In this document: positions 33,269 to 47,300 of the stretch, one piece after another
Layout: every line of letters starts with the position of its first letter
Position numbering within the stretch: the stretch's first letter is position 1
Origin: Liopterus haemorrhoidalis
Taxonomy: Eukaryota; Arthropoda; Insecta; Coleoptera; Dytiscidae
Assembly: GCA_963971575.1 (NCBI GenBank)
Contig: OZ020611.1
Location: 241,638,654 to 241,702,653 of the forward strand
DNA length: 64,000 nt
Direction of reading: 5' to 3'
Program-made: the position numbers and the translations under genes
Notes under the pieces: model-generated
The model's database searches: none
What the model was told of the DNA's origin: nothing
The model's input: only the letters and a program-made list of their open reading frames with translations

Positions 33269-36200
33269 AATTGTTTTTCGTGGTCGCTCTCAACTTTTGA
33301 AAAATGGACAAAAGACATTTTGGAAATAGGCTCGACACTTTCTGTCTGTCTGTCCGGTAGAAATTGTAGCCAAATGACTATATCAATAGAGTTGAAATTT
33401 GGCTTGCATATACGGTTATTTGACCCAGTACTGAAACTAAGGCCCCGGGGTGTGGGGGAGAGTTAGTTAAAATGTTTAGCGCACAGCAAAGATGGCTATT
33501 TGCGCCTTGCGGGGGAAAAGAAGTTTTAGGGCCCATATTAAAAAAATCTTTGTATATTTGTGGGGCGAAGTATAAATTATCGGGGGGGGCTTAAATTTGA
33601 AGCTACGTCATTGATTTAACCCACATTTAGGAAAAATACTGCTCAAGAGGTTTGCTAAAATTTATGTTTCGAAAAAACATTTAATTTTTTTTTTTTTTTC
33701 GGAGATATATGAAGCATAAATTTTTAGGGTTTTGTAGGTATGACCACCAAAAAACCCTATAACGTCACTCATGTGTACAACTTTTTGACCCACATATAGG
33801 AAAACTATAGAAAGTTCAAAAAAATACAGCGCGGGATAAATATAAACAAATATCTATTTAATAAAAAAATAAATATTTTTTAAAAAATTATGAGTGGCAT
33901 ACCAAATGACACCTCTTAATGCGTGGATTAACAAACAAATTTTTGTTTTTGAAAAATCATTTTTTTACTGGATTTTTGCCAAAAAATGTGTCAAAAAAAC
34001 TTTCGCCCCCACCCTATCTCCCAAAAGGATTGATCTAAAAATCTTTTTAAAAAATCTCTGTAATGAACCAAAATAGTTCAACAGGAATTTTTGCTCAGAT
34101 AAATTTTTCGAAAAAAACAAAAAATGTATTTAATGGAAAAATAAATATTTTTTAAAATTTTGAGTTGGGTATGAATTGAAACTTCTTAATGCGTGGATGC
34201 ACAAATTTTTATTTTTGGAAAATCCTTTTTATGGGGTTTTTGTCAATATAATGGTAAAAAACTTTTGTCCTCCCAGAGGGGTTGAACTAAAAATCTGAAA
34301 AAAATGTCAATAATGTACATTGATGGGAACCGGAATAGTTCAACAGGAAATTTTGATCAAATTGGTTTTTCGCAAAATATTGATTTTTTTATGTCGTCGA
34401 AAAAAAAATATTTTTTAAATTTTGTTTTGTACAAAGGAACACGAAGTAGTTTTTTATTTTGTTTCTTTTTATACGATTTTTTACAAAAAATTACTAAAAA
34501 ATCAGTGTCTTGCACCTTTTAACCCCAAGGGGTTAAACTAAAAATCTGAAAAAATTCTGAGCAATGTATATTGCTATGAACCGGAAACGTACGAGAGGAA
34601 TTTTTTATCCGATTTTGGTTTTGGAAAATATTACAGATTTTGTGTAATCGAACAAACAAAATCTCGCCACAAAGGGGCTCAATTACTGATAACTGATGAG
34701 GGATAACTACATAAACAAAGTGTGCAGGCAAATCGGGTCTGACCCGGTCCTATAAACACAGAGCCGGCGCTGACGGGCATGCGGGCGCTACTGCGAGGGG
34801 GGCGCAGACGTGAGATGTGAAAGGACGCTAGATAATCAAATGATTATAAAAGTAAGAGTGAAATGTAATTTTAGAAGAACCTTTTTTTTTAGGTCTTCAC
34901 TTGAAATTTTGAAGTAGTGAGGACCTTTTTTTTAGGTTTCCACTTGAAATTTAAAAGTGAGGACCTTTTTTTTTAGGTCTTCACTTGAAATTTTTAAATG
35001 AGGACCTTTTTTTTTAGGATCGTCTAATGTAAAAGTGAGAACGTTTTTTGTTTTAAAATTTTCATTTAAAATTTAGAAGGAAAGAAGAAAGATTTCGAAA
35101 AAAGCTAATTGCGCCCTAATTGCGCCCTAGGGGCGCTCAATTAATCTTGCATACGGGCGCCGCAGACCCTTGCACTGGCTCTGTATAAACACTATTATTT
35201 CAATTGTTATTACGTCAACTATGAGGTCTACGATGACGGATGAATGTTTATTCGGTTTGCATAGGGAAAACATTACAATTAATAGAGTAGAGTTTATAGA
35301 AAAAGTCATTAATGCCAAATTCAATTTTGCTAATTATCGTAGACACCTTCAATTTCGATTTAAATAGTGTTCAATCCAACGGAGTGGGCGAGCGCATTAA
35401 GTCGTGCGGTTTAGACTGGTGGAAACAGTCTGGACTGTGCGGTCGGTGGTTTGAGCCTCCTTCGTTGGTGATATTATTCGGTTGAGAATAATATGTTAAC
35501 ATTACTCCCATTTTCACAATCATTCACCCCTCATCCAGGTGTAGGAGCTCGCCCTCTGGCATCGGCGATTAGCCTCGTTGCAGAAATAGGCCGATGTAAA
35601 ATAAATAATTTTAAATAAAACAGTGTTCTGTATTTATGAAAGTTTATTTAATAAATCACTAAATATTTTTAAAAATATGCCTCCATATTTTGGCCCCCTT
35701 GAAAAAAATTCTGTGGCGACCATGCACCGTTATGTGTTTATCTGTCTGTCTGTCTGGCTGGAGTTTATATTGATATTTGATATGCATATAAAATTCTTTG
35801 ACACGTGTATAAAAAACAACACTGACGTATTTTTGAAGTATTATCAAAATCGTTTCTTAGGGTTTTGTAGGTATGACCAAAAAACCCTTATATCGTCTTA
35901 TACCAAATGAAAGCCCTTTGAAAGTGGATTAACGATCAAAATTTTATTTTTGAAAAAAAAAAAAATTTTTGAGGCGATTTTTGCCTAAATGGTGCAAAAA
36001 AAATTTGTTTTTAAACTAAAAATCTGAAAAGATTCTAAGTAATGTACATTTTTATGAACCGGAATAGTACAACAAGAATTTTTGATCAGATTATATTTTC
36101 GGAAAATAACGCATTTTTTTGTGTTTTTTGCTTGACCATGTAAAATATTTAATAACTTATGTAAGATAGTAAACCTGCATGCTTGCATGGTGAATGGTTA

Positions 36201-39200
36201 GCATTCTCGCGTTCTAATTTGCAAACTAGGGTTCGCTACCGGTCTCGAGACAATTTTATTTTTTCTGTTTTTTTTTTGCATTTTTATTTTGTTTAAATTA
36301 TTTTTTCAAAATTCTAGTTATATTTAGGCAAATGATGCATTTAATTTTTAAAAGCGTAAATTTAATAACCAGTGGAAATGGTTGAAATTGAATACACGAA
36401 ATCAGAGGGGCGAGTTATGACTTAAAACAAACAATGGAAACCATGGGCGCAATTTTCAAAATCTTAATGAACCTTGCTATATAAAAAAAATACTGCACAT
36501 ATTTAGAAACTTAAATAATGGTATTAGACATCCCAAATAATCAGTGGCGCGCCAACGAAATTTTCCGCCCGGGTGCAAGACTTTATTTGCCGCCCCTACG
36601 TATGTCGACAATAAAACACAATAAAATTTTAAATGTATCTATATAATCTCATATTTTTTAATCCATTTGAAAATTAGATTTGACTGTAAAAAATAAAAAA
36701 AAACACATTTTAAAGAACATTATTAAACAACGATTGACGAGGCTTTTTGCCGACCCTGAAATTTGCCGCCCGTGTGCGATGCACTCTTTGCACCCTAGGG
36801 TTGGCGAATAATCATCATTCACTTACTAAATACCTGCGAAACCCTGAAATGTGTTAAAATTCACACTTCACATCAATTTTTTTTTAGTTTTAGACATCCA
36901 GCATTCTTTTGACTTCTTACATTTATTAAATACCTACAAAACCCTGAAATGTGTGAAAATTCACACTCACATCAATTTTTTGATAAAATCTCAGTAGACT
37001 GTTTTCGAATACTCTAGCGAAGATAAGATTGAGAATTACAAGAACTGAAAGTTGACAATGTTATCTATTGAACATATTTTTTGATCTATAAATAATATAT
37101 GTATATACTATTGCGACAAAATCATTTTTCATTATCGTTATCTGCATTTTTCAAATAAAATTTAATTTACTAGAATAATGATTAAAGTGCTATCTTTGTA
37201 CTAAGATTTATATTTTTATGTAACTTATCAATAAATTATTGATATAACTTTGAAAGAAAAATTACATTTATCAGCTATCAGTGGCGGCTGTTCCAAAAAG
37301 AGTGGTCGCAATTCACATTCTGGGGGGAACCAGGTGGAAAATGCGAATCTTTTTAAAGATTCGTTCAGTGTTCAGTACTCACTAATAAGATTCGTTCTTT
37401 TTGAACGTTCTCGAGTCTGCCGTTCAGCTTTCGCTCGTTCGCCATGTTCTAAATTCGCCCATCCAGACTGAGCCTACACACCAAACTATAGTCATAGACG
37501 TACGTGTGTTCCACACTACACACTGCACAGCCACTAGCCTGAGTTCTGTGCTCGAACCTCGTTCCGTTCCGTTCCATATCGAGTCACAAACGCCACTCGC
37601 TAGCATTGGTCCGTGAGTTCGCGTACTGAAGATTCGCTCGCTTCTTATTAAAAGATTCGGTCGTATCCATTAACTGCAAAGATTCGTTCTTTTGGAACGA
37701 ATCGTTCGCGAACGACACTTCCAGTGGCGGCTCGTGACTTTTTGGGATCCAGAGCTGCAAATTATAATACAATGATAGGTTTAGGTGTTTAACAACGACG
37801 TTGTATCATACAAGACTCTGTTGAATTGCCTCTTATAATTATAATTTTTGTTTTTTGCACTTTCCGAAATATTTAAATTTGGTGTGGGTCGCCCCAATTT
37901 TTTAATATCAATTTTTTCTTCTAACGTTCTTCTGTTAAATGGAATTTCCAATAATGATTTGACAGTATTCATTTTTTAAACCTATTGTTTTATAATCTAA
38001 AATACGAAACGTATTTGTTAAGACTAAGATACTTATATAAATTTAAAAGAAAAAGTTAGAAAATACTAATTATTAATACCTACCTAAACAATAAATTTTT
38101 AGAGATAATATAGGTATAGCGATTTCGTTACGACTTAAATAAATACATTCAATAATTTCATAGTACTGTGATCACTGTTATTGTGACGCTAACAGCATTC
38201 TAGCTCCGATCCCTACCAGTTTATCACTACTGCCTACGCACCGCTACCCCTTTACAAGCCTACATTTGCACTTTCCTTGACGCTAGGATATAAGCAGCGC
38301 GACGTAGACTTATTCAAAGGAAACTTGTAAATATTTATGAAACAATAGCATTCAATGTTCAAAATATATTTAAAAAAATTGATGTGAAGTGTGAATTTTC
38401 ACACATTTCTGGGTTTTGCAGGTATTTAGTAACTGAACGATGATTATTTGGGATGCCAAAACAAATTTTATATCAAAATATTTTTTTATGAATTTTAATT
38501 CGAATGCCTAATACCATTATTTAAGTTTCTAAATATATGCAGTATTTTTTTTATATAGCAAAGTTCATTAAGATTTTGAAAATTGCACCTATGGCTTCCA
38601 TTGGTTGCTTACATCATAAGTCCCGCCCTTTGATTTCGCCAAACATAGAATTAAATTATAATTTCAACACTTTCCACTAGTTATTAAATTTACGCTTTTA
38701 AAAATTAAATGCAACATTTACCAAATAATACTAGAATTTTAACAAAATAATTTAAACAAAATAAAAATGCAAAAAAAAAACAAAAAATAAAATCAACAGG
38801 ATTCGAACCCTAGTTTGCAAGTTAAGTTATATTATTAAGAGTACGACAAATCCAACCACGCCACGAGAGCTACTGATTTGGAATGTTAAAAACACAAAAA
38901 ATGCGTTATTTTCCGAAAACATAATCTGATCAAAAATTCCTGTTGTACTATTCCGGTTCACACCAATGTACATTACTTAGAATTTTTTCAGATTTTTAGT
39001 TTAAACCATCTGGGCTACAGGGTGTGGGACAAAAATTTTTTTGCACAATTTTGGCAAAAATCGCATCAAAATAATTTATTTTGCAAAAATAAAATTTTAA
39101 TCGTTAATCCACGTACCAAGGGCTTTCATTTGATACCCTACTCAGAATTTAAAAAAAATATTTTTTTTTTCGATGAGCACATATTTGTTTATATTTTTAG

Positions 39201-39315
39201 AGGGATATGTTTTTTAGATGTTTTAGTATTTTTCCTATGTGCGGGTCAAAGAGTTGTATAAGCATGCCAAATTTCAACTCTCTAGGTTTAGCCGTTTGGC
39301 TACAATTTTTACCGA

Positions 39316-39357
<42 letters not shown>

Positions 39358-40413
39358 GACAAAATGACGGTATAAGGGTTTTTTGGTCATACTTACAAAA
39401 CCCTAAAAAGCATTTTCACACCACAATTACTATATTAAATGCATTTTGAGTTCAAGAAAAGATTTTCTTAATATTATTTTCAAGTAAGAGCTGCAGCTCC
39501 GCAGCTCGTACTCAGGAGCCGCCACTGGACACATCTCTAATGTGGATGATAACATTCAAAGCACTCTTGTATCAACGAGATTTCAATAAAATTCAAATAA
39601 ATTTCATTTGCGTTTTTCTCAATTATTTTGTGATGTATAATAATGTTTTTATGAGTGAAGACGTGCATTATCATGATAAAAAATTATTCCTTTTCGGTTA
39701 AATAAAGTGGGTTTTACACGATTCAATTAATTGATCAATTAATTGAAAAAGTTGACATTCAATTAATTGATTTGTGTAAAGCGTAAAAATTTCGTTAATT
39801 GATCAATTAATTGACAAAAAATTTGATCAATTTATTTTGTAAATAGAACAAGTTCTATTTTTCGTCAATTTTTCATCAATTTTTTAGGGAATTCTAGGTA
39901 TATTTTTATCTGTTAAGATATTGCCAACTGTTTAGTTGTAGCATAACCTCGAAACATATTATTTTTGTTTCGGTTTCAAATCTAACATAACCTCAAACGT
40001 TCTAATTTATCATCATCTAGGTTATTTCTTTTGTTTTTGTTCACAGCTCGTAATTTTGTGAAGATTTTTTCAATATTTTCATTTTGATAAATATGTCAAC
40101 ATGTTTTACAGTTGGTAATGTAAAAATTTTCAAAAAAATTGAGAAATAAATTGATGTGTGTAAAGTGACGTTTTTGTTCCCAAGGTTACCAATAAATTTT
40201 TCAATTAATTGACAAAAAACTTAATCAATTTGTTGATCAATTAATTGAACTGTGTAAAACTAACTTAAATAGAGACATTTTTCCTTTAGTTTCTGATTTA
40301 GTCTCCCTAAATATTGATTTTACTCATCATACCAAATTTCGTTAAAATATACGTTTAGCCGTTTTTAGGGTTTTGTAGGTATGACCAAAAAACCCTTATG
40401 CTGTCATTTTGTC

Positions 40414-40503
<90 letters not shown>

Positions 40504-43500
40504 TCGGTAAAAATTGTAGCCAAACGGCTAAACCTAGAGAGTTGAAATTTGGCATGCTTATACAACTCTTTGACCCGCACATAGGAAAAATACTAAAACA
40601 TCTAAAAAACATATCCCTCTAAAAATATAAACAAATATGTGCTCATCGAAAAAAAAATATTTTTTTAAAATTCTGAGTAGGGTATCAAATGAAAGCCCTT
40701 AGTACGTGGATTAACGATCAAAATTTTATTTTTGCAAAATAAATTATTTTGATGCGATTTTTGCCAAAATTGTGCAAAAAATTTTTTGTCCCACACCCTG
40801 TAGCCCAGATGGTTTAAACTAAAAATCTGAAAAAATTCTAAGTAATGTACATTGGTGTGAACCGGAATAGTACAACAGGAATTTTTGGTCAGATTATGTT
40901 TTCGGAAAATAACGCATTTTTTGTGTTTTTAACTAAAATATGTTAACTATTTAATACGTTGTATAACATACCAGATCAGTAGCTCTCGTGGCGTGGTTGG
41001 ATTTGTCGTACGCTTAACAATATAACTTAACTTGCAAACTAGGGTTCGAATCCTGTTGATTTTATTTTTTGTTTTTTTTTTTGCATTTTTATTTTGTTAA
41101 AATTCTAGTTATATTTGGTAAATGTTGCATTTAATTTTTAAACCCGTAAATTTAATAACCAGTGGAAAGTGTTGAAATTATAATTTAATTCTATGTTGAC
41201 GAAATCAAAGGGCGGTACTTATGATGTAAGCAACCAATGGAAGCCATAGGTGCAATTTTCAAAATCTTAATTAACTTTGCTATATAAAAAAAAAATACTG
41301 CATATATTTATAAACTTAAATAATGGTATTAGGCATTCGAATTAAAATTCATAAAAAAATATTTTGACATAAAATTTGTTTTGGCATCCCAAATAATCAT
41401 CGTGCAGTTACTAAATACCTGCAAAACCCAGAAATGTGTGAAGATTCACACTTCACATCAATTTTTTGTTTGAATCTCGAACAGACAATTTTTTTTTTTG
41501 TGGACTTTATCTTATAAACACCTGAAACGTGTAGAAACCAAATATGAGGCCGAGTACCTTATCCAGTTTTAATAATATAAACAAGATACGAAAATTTTTT
41601 AAGAAAGTTTTTTTTTACTTGTTTATACCTATTTCCATAATTATTAACATATAAAAACTAAAATAGATTAAAAACACGTCAAATTCTCAACTTTTTCATG
41701 TCACATTAGGCCTTGGATTTATGTACTTACAGGAAATAAAATATTAAAATTTTCATTTAACACACAGACCAGGAAATATGTAGTTTTCGAAAAGTTTTGG
41801 AGGAATCTTGGAAGTTGGTGCAATAAATAGACCTTGAAGTACTGTTTTTGGGGTCACATATTGCTACTAAAATTTTTTGCCGGAACTTGGAAAAAAAAAC
41901 CTTGAATTACTTGCAAAAAGGTACTTTTTTGCAAATTTCAATTGCAAAATTGCAAAATTTTGAAAAACATACCTATACTAAACTAAAGAGAGATAAATTA
42001 CGCAGGTCAACAAATTTATCCACATTTCACTGTACATATGGATGATATAGAGAAGAATACATGACAGTCTTTCGTGGCGCTCGTGTACAATATATTTCGT
42101 AGGAACGCCTTACTTGCAGGTACTTGTTATTGACCTTTTTACAACGGCGGGGGGTGTTGGTGGAGCAAACAAAAATCATTTTCCCCCCTCTTCATATTAA
42201 ACTGGGTCTAATGAAGCAGTTTGTAAAAGCGTTGAACAAAGATGGTTTCAAATATATATCTGAAACATTTCAAAGTCTCAGTAATGAGAAGCTAAAAGCT
42301 GGCATTTTTGACGGACCACAAATTAGAAAAGGAGTGAATGATCCACATTTCACTGTACATATGGATGATATGGAGAAGAATGCACGGCAGTCTTTCGTGG
42401 CGCTCATCAAAAATTTTCTTGGGAATAAAAAAGCCGAAATCTATGTGGAGGTCGTTGAAAATTTGATTGAAAATTATCATCATCTGGGGTGCAACATGAG
42501 CGTGAAACTTCATTTTTTAAACAGTCATCTTGACTAATTTCCTGTCAATCTTGGAGATGTTAGTGATGAATAGGGTGAACGTTTCCATCAGGATTTAAAA
42601 GAGATGGAGAGACGTTATTAAGGAAAATGGGATACTCACATGATGGCTGACTACTGTTGGAGTATTAAAAGAGACTTATCGGGAATGGTGCACTCCAGAA
42701 GATCTTACAAACGACCATTTAATCCTTAAATTATTTTGTATTTTTATTTTAACACTCCAATGCATTAAAATGTAATTAAAACTGTTCCCATTTTCTTTCT
42801 TTCACTATAAATAAAATTTTAAGAATATTTTCTAATTATTTAGTACTAATTGTTCGCCAAATTTGTACCAATTACAGTATCGACGTCTAAAATTAAACGA
42901 TAGAAGCATTATTTGGCCGAAAATATGTAGAGCAAAAATCTGATGTGATACGCAAAAACTGATGTGATATTTGAGTTCAGCAGCACCAAATTAGTAAGAA
43001 ACAAGTCATAGATGTAAGTCAGCAAAAATTGTGTTGACCAGTGTTATCTATAATTTAGCGTTCTTAAGTTTTTTTGTGGAATGAAAAAAAAAAACTTAGC
43101 AATGTGTGAAAATTCACACTTCACATTAATTTTTATACATTTATATCAAATTTTAAAAGTATACGGCTAAAATATTAGATGAAAAATGTTCCTCCTAAAA
43201 GAAACAGTTATTACAATTTTGGCACTCCACCACTGCGAACCTGTATTCTTAAAAAAATTGATGTGAAGTGTGAATATTCACACATTTCAGGGTTTCGCAG
43301 GTATATAATAAGTAAAGGCGGCATGCTGAGTGTGTAGGACAAATTTTACTTTGTAGTAATCACGGCAAAATGAACGATATTTTTAAAATAATTTATCGTC
43401 TGTTAATCATATAATAAGGCTGGTTATTAAATTTACGCTCTTAAAAATTAAATGCAACATTTGTCAAAATATTACTAGAGTTTTGACAAAATAATTTCAA

Positions 43501-44352
43501 CCTTATAAAAATGCAAAAAAAACATAAAAAATAAAATTCACTCCGTACTCGAACTCGAAACTCGAACTCGAAACGACACCAGTGCTCTAACCATTACGCT
43601 ATCGCACGCCTTGCATGTGGGTGTCTTACATTAGTATAACTTTTGTACTTTGTGAACCAAAAACCACAAAAAACGCGTTATTTTCCGAAAACATAATCTG
43701 ATCAAAAATTCCTGTTGTACTATTTCGGTTCACACCAATATACAATACTTAGATTTTTTTTAGATTTTTAGTTTAACCCCTTAACGCACATGCCCGAGCG
43801 TAACTCGGGTAAGTATTAATACAAAATTAATCATTTTGATTTCTTTATTATAATATTCATGTATACATATATATTAGTCTTGAATAAAAAATAATCTATA
43901 TTCATTTTGACAATATTTTTGACTATTTTGACTATCAAAAATAATGTTTTTGCTTTGACATAGATCTATATATTAATTATCAATAATAAAAAAAATGTTT
44001 TTTTTTACCGTTGTATTGGAAAAAAAAACGTGCGTTAAGGGGTTAAACCATGGGCTACAGGGTGTGGGACAACATTTTTTTGCACAATTTTGGCAAATAT
44101 CTCATCAAAATAATTTATTTTGCAAAAATAAAAATTTGATAGTTAATCCACGTACTAAGGGCTTTAATTTGATACCCTACTCAGAATTTAAAAAAAATAT
44201 TTTTGTTTTCGATGAGCACATATTTGTTTATATTTTTAGGGGGATAAATTTTAGATGTTTTAGTATTTTTCCTATATGCGGGTCAAAAAGTTGTATAAGC
44301 ATGCCAAATTTCAACACTCTAGGTTTAGCCGTTTGGCTACAATTTTTACCGA

Positions 44353-44386
<34 letters not shown>

Positions 44387-47300
44387 GACAAAATGACGGT
44401 ATAAGAGTTTTTTGGTCATACCTACAAAATCCTAAAAAAAGAAGGATGGTAACCTTAAATGTTATCAGAAATAGAATGTATTTTGAAAATGTTAAATAGG
44501 TTTTATTTACTTAATGCAGGAAAGAGAATGTTCTCTATGTACAACAACGAGAAACATGTTCATTTACCTTGAATTCCGTAATTACTATTGTGTAAATAAG
44601 ATACTGATCAATCATTTTATCAACAAAGTACAGCTGTATTTAATTTTGCATTGCCATTACACCACTTCAAGTATTACTATCTGATGGCAAATGATTTTTG
44701 TATTATCAATCATCAGTTTCAATGTTCAAGACTAATTGGTTAAAGTTTAAAATTAAAAATTGATTTGAGATGTGAATTATTATTTGCTGGAATATCCGTA
44801 TTTCGTACAGTTTTTGTAATGTATATTTTGCTGCCAGGGCCGGCCACGGTTTTCTCTTGCCTTGCAACAGCTACAGGAACATACGAGTGACAAAAAGACG
44901 ATACCGGAAATTCATTCACTTGAAAATATACTTACTTCATTTGACTTTTTAGTGAGTTAGTCATCTGGTATGATTTATTAAATGAAGTAAATGTACTAAG
45001 CAAGTTATTTCAAACTTCTCATATTGATATTGGGACAGCAAATTCCCATCTAAAAGGTTTATTAATTTTTTTTGAGGATTACCGCGATTCTGGATTTAAA
45101 TCTTCAGTAATTAACGCAAAGGAATTTGCTGCAGAATTAGAAATTGAACCAAAATTTAAAATACATCGTACTGGACAGAAGACAAAACAGTTTTCCTACG
45201 AAGGAACTGATGAACCAATTTCATCCGCAGAAGAACATTTCAGAATTAAATACTTCTTAATTATAATCGACGATGCAATTTTATCATTTAAAAAAGGATT
45301 CGAAATTTATCACCACCACGAATATTTATTTGGCTTATTGTACACCAGACAATATACAAAAGATGACTAAAGACGATCTGCTTTAATGTTGTAAAGATTT
45401 AAATTTGTGTTTCAAAGGCGACATTGATTGTACAGACCTTTTTTATGAAATTAAATTGTGTCGTCGGGTACTGTCGCCTAGACATACAATTTTAGAAATT
45501 TTAGAATATATTTACAAGAACAATTTATTTGAATTGTATCCCATTTTTGTAACTGTTTTGAAAGTAATACTGACAATTCCAGTAACAGTTGCATCGGCTG
45601 AAAGATCGTTTTCAAAACTGAGGAGAAAAACGAATTGAGGTCCCTACATAACGTTTTGACTATTTTTAGCATGATGTCTGTCGGTCTGTCTGTGTGTGTG
45701 TCTGTTTGTCCGTCTATCTGTCTGTGTGTGTGTCTGTCTGTCCGTCTGTCTGTCTGTGTACACGTGCAGAACAAATTCGGCTAAAAAGATTTTTATGAAA
45801 CTTTATATTTAAGCTTAAAAATTTAAAAAAATATTTTTTCATTAAATACACATTTGTTTATATTTTTCAGCTATAAATTTTGTTTTCATCTCTCAATATC
45901 TTTATTATATTTGGGTCCAAGAGTTGTACAAGCCTGCCAAATTACAATATTCTACGTTAAGTTGTTTGGGTACAATTTCTACCATACAGACAGACTCTTC
46001 AGGGACTTTACAAGGGTTTTTTATGCATACCTACAAAACTCTAAAAATGGATTCGCTAATCTGGACCGAACTTAAGGATATAAAATATTTACATGGTTAA
46101 CGGTGCAATTCTGTGTAAATTTGTAAGCTTACAGACAAAATCTGTAAGAAACTGTCCATAACAACCCATAAAACAACTCCTTAGATACGATCGTCTGCAG
46201 CTTACAGATCTGCCGCAGAATTGCACCATAAAATCAGAAAACCTGTTGTCCCTTAATTTGTCCAAGATACTGTACGCAGTACATTTATGTTAGCACAGTT
46301 GTAGCAAAAAGAAACGAAAGGAAACTTATGTGCTATTCCTATAAGCCAGTGGTTCTTAACGTTTTTAAAAGTCAGTACCCCCTTTAATCTGAAAATAAGC
46401 TCTCGCACCCCCTTGAAAAATGTGTTTCAATTTTATTTAGGAAAATACATTTATTGCAAGATAATTTATTTATTGCATAAACAAATTAATACAAGAATAA
46501 ATTATTTCTCAACCTCGAAAAATGCTCTTCAACTGTGGCTCTTTTTTGAAAGAGCCACGTGTAAAGCATCAGATGCATTTATGCTATTTCTGGCTTTTGT
46601 TTTGTGCAAAAATGTGCAAAAATGATGAATATCTCATTTCTCTCATTTCAAAGGTAACTGGTGGCAAATGGTAAAAGTGTCTCTAATGCTGCTTTTCCAA
46701 TTCTGGATAAAGTTCTAACTGCGTACACCAGAACTGTTCTGAGTTTCAATTTCCATCAACTCGTATTGCGATAAGATCGTCTTTAATATAACGTTGTCGT
46801 CCATTGAATTTAGGTCAAACAAAAATGACAGAGTATCCATCTATTAATTTTGCCTATATAAGCCGTGGAAAAGTATTCATCAAATGATTGACTCATTTGG
46901 TGGAGATGTAATTTTAGGAGTGGGGAAGAAGATAACAAGGTATGTTTCTCATAAGCGGTTAGGCGGTAATTTTCATTTAAAATTTAGAAACTTCTCACGC
47001 ACCCCCGGTTAAGAACCACTGGTCTATTAGTCCGTTATTAGCTTAATGTAAATACACCATAAGGCTGGTCCCTCTACTTCTGATTGTTCCTTCGGTAATT
47101 TGAATGAATGTGCGGGTGAATTCATAATCCACACTACCGCTCGGAAAAATAATAACAATGTTTGTTTCAGAATGTCTTTTCCTAGCAGAATGGTGGGCAG
47201 GCATAGAGATGGAGGTGTACATCGACAAAGAAGATTTTGAGAAGTACTACGGCAAAGAGCAAGGCCTCTGTGTCATGAATCACACTTATGACGTGGATTG

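Larger units (their letters stand above)
37732..39527 (-). mobile_element. hAT non-autonomous element with ZMYM1-like exon, copy 2, containing H9
   Basis: Ends CAGTGGCGGCTCGTGAC and (inverted) CAGTGGCGGCTCCTGAG, with flanks GACACTTC and GACACATC (7 of 8 matching). The minus-strand ORF 37,972-37,781 begins MNTVKSLLEIPFNRRTLEEK and reaches DTTSLLNT before the stop. H9 sits at 38,370-39,410. The empty site in copy 1 shows insertion into an A/T-run. Confidence 0.9.

Noticed and set aside
40355..40622. Open frames across (TCTG)n tracts, such as LSVCLSVC and TDRQTDRQ
   Set aside because: The same artefact occurs in every HINE copy on both strands; the flanks are conserved as DNA and not as protein.
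43995..44396. 133-aa frame across H11
   Set aside because: It crosses the end of the piggyBac-type MITE and the HINE body; neither half is coding in other copies.
46413..46625. 70-aa + strand frame
   Set aside because: It lies antisense to the hAT C-terminal relic of the element 46,346-47,022.
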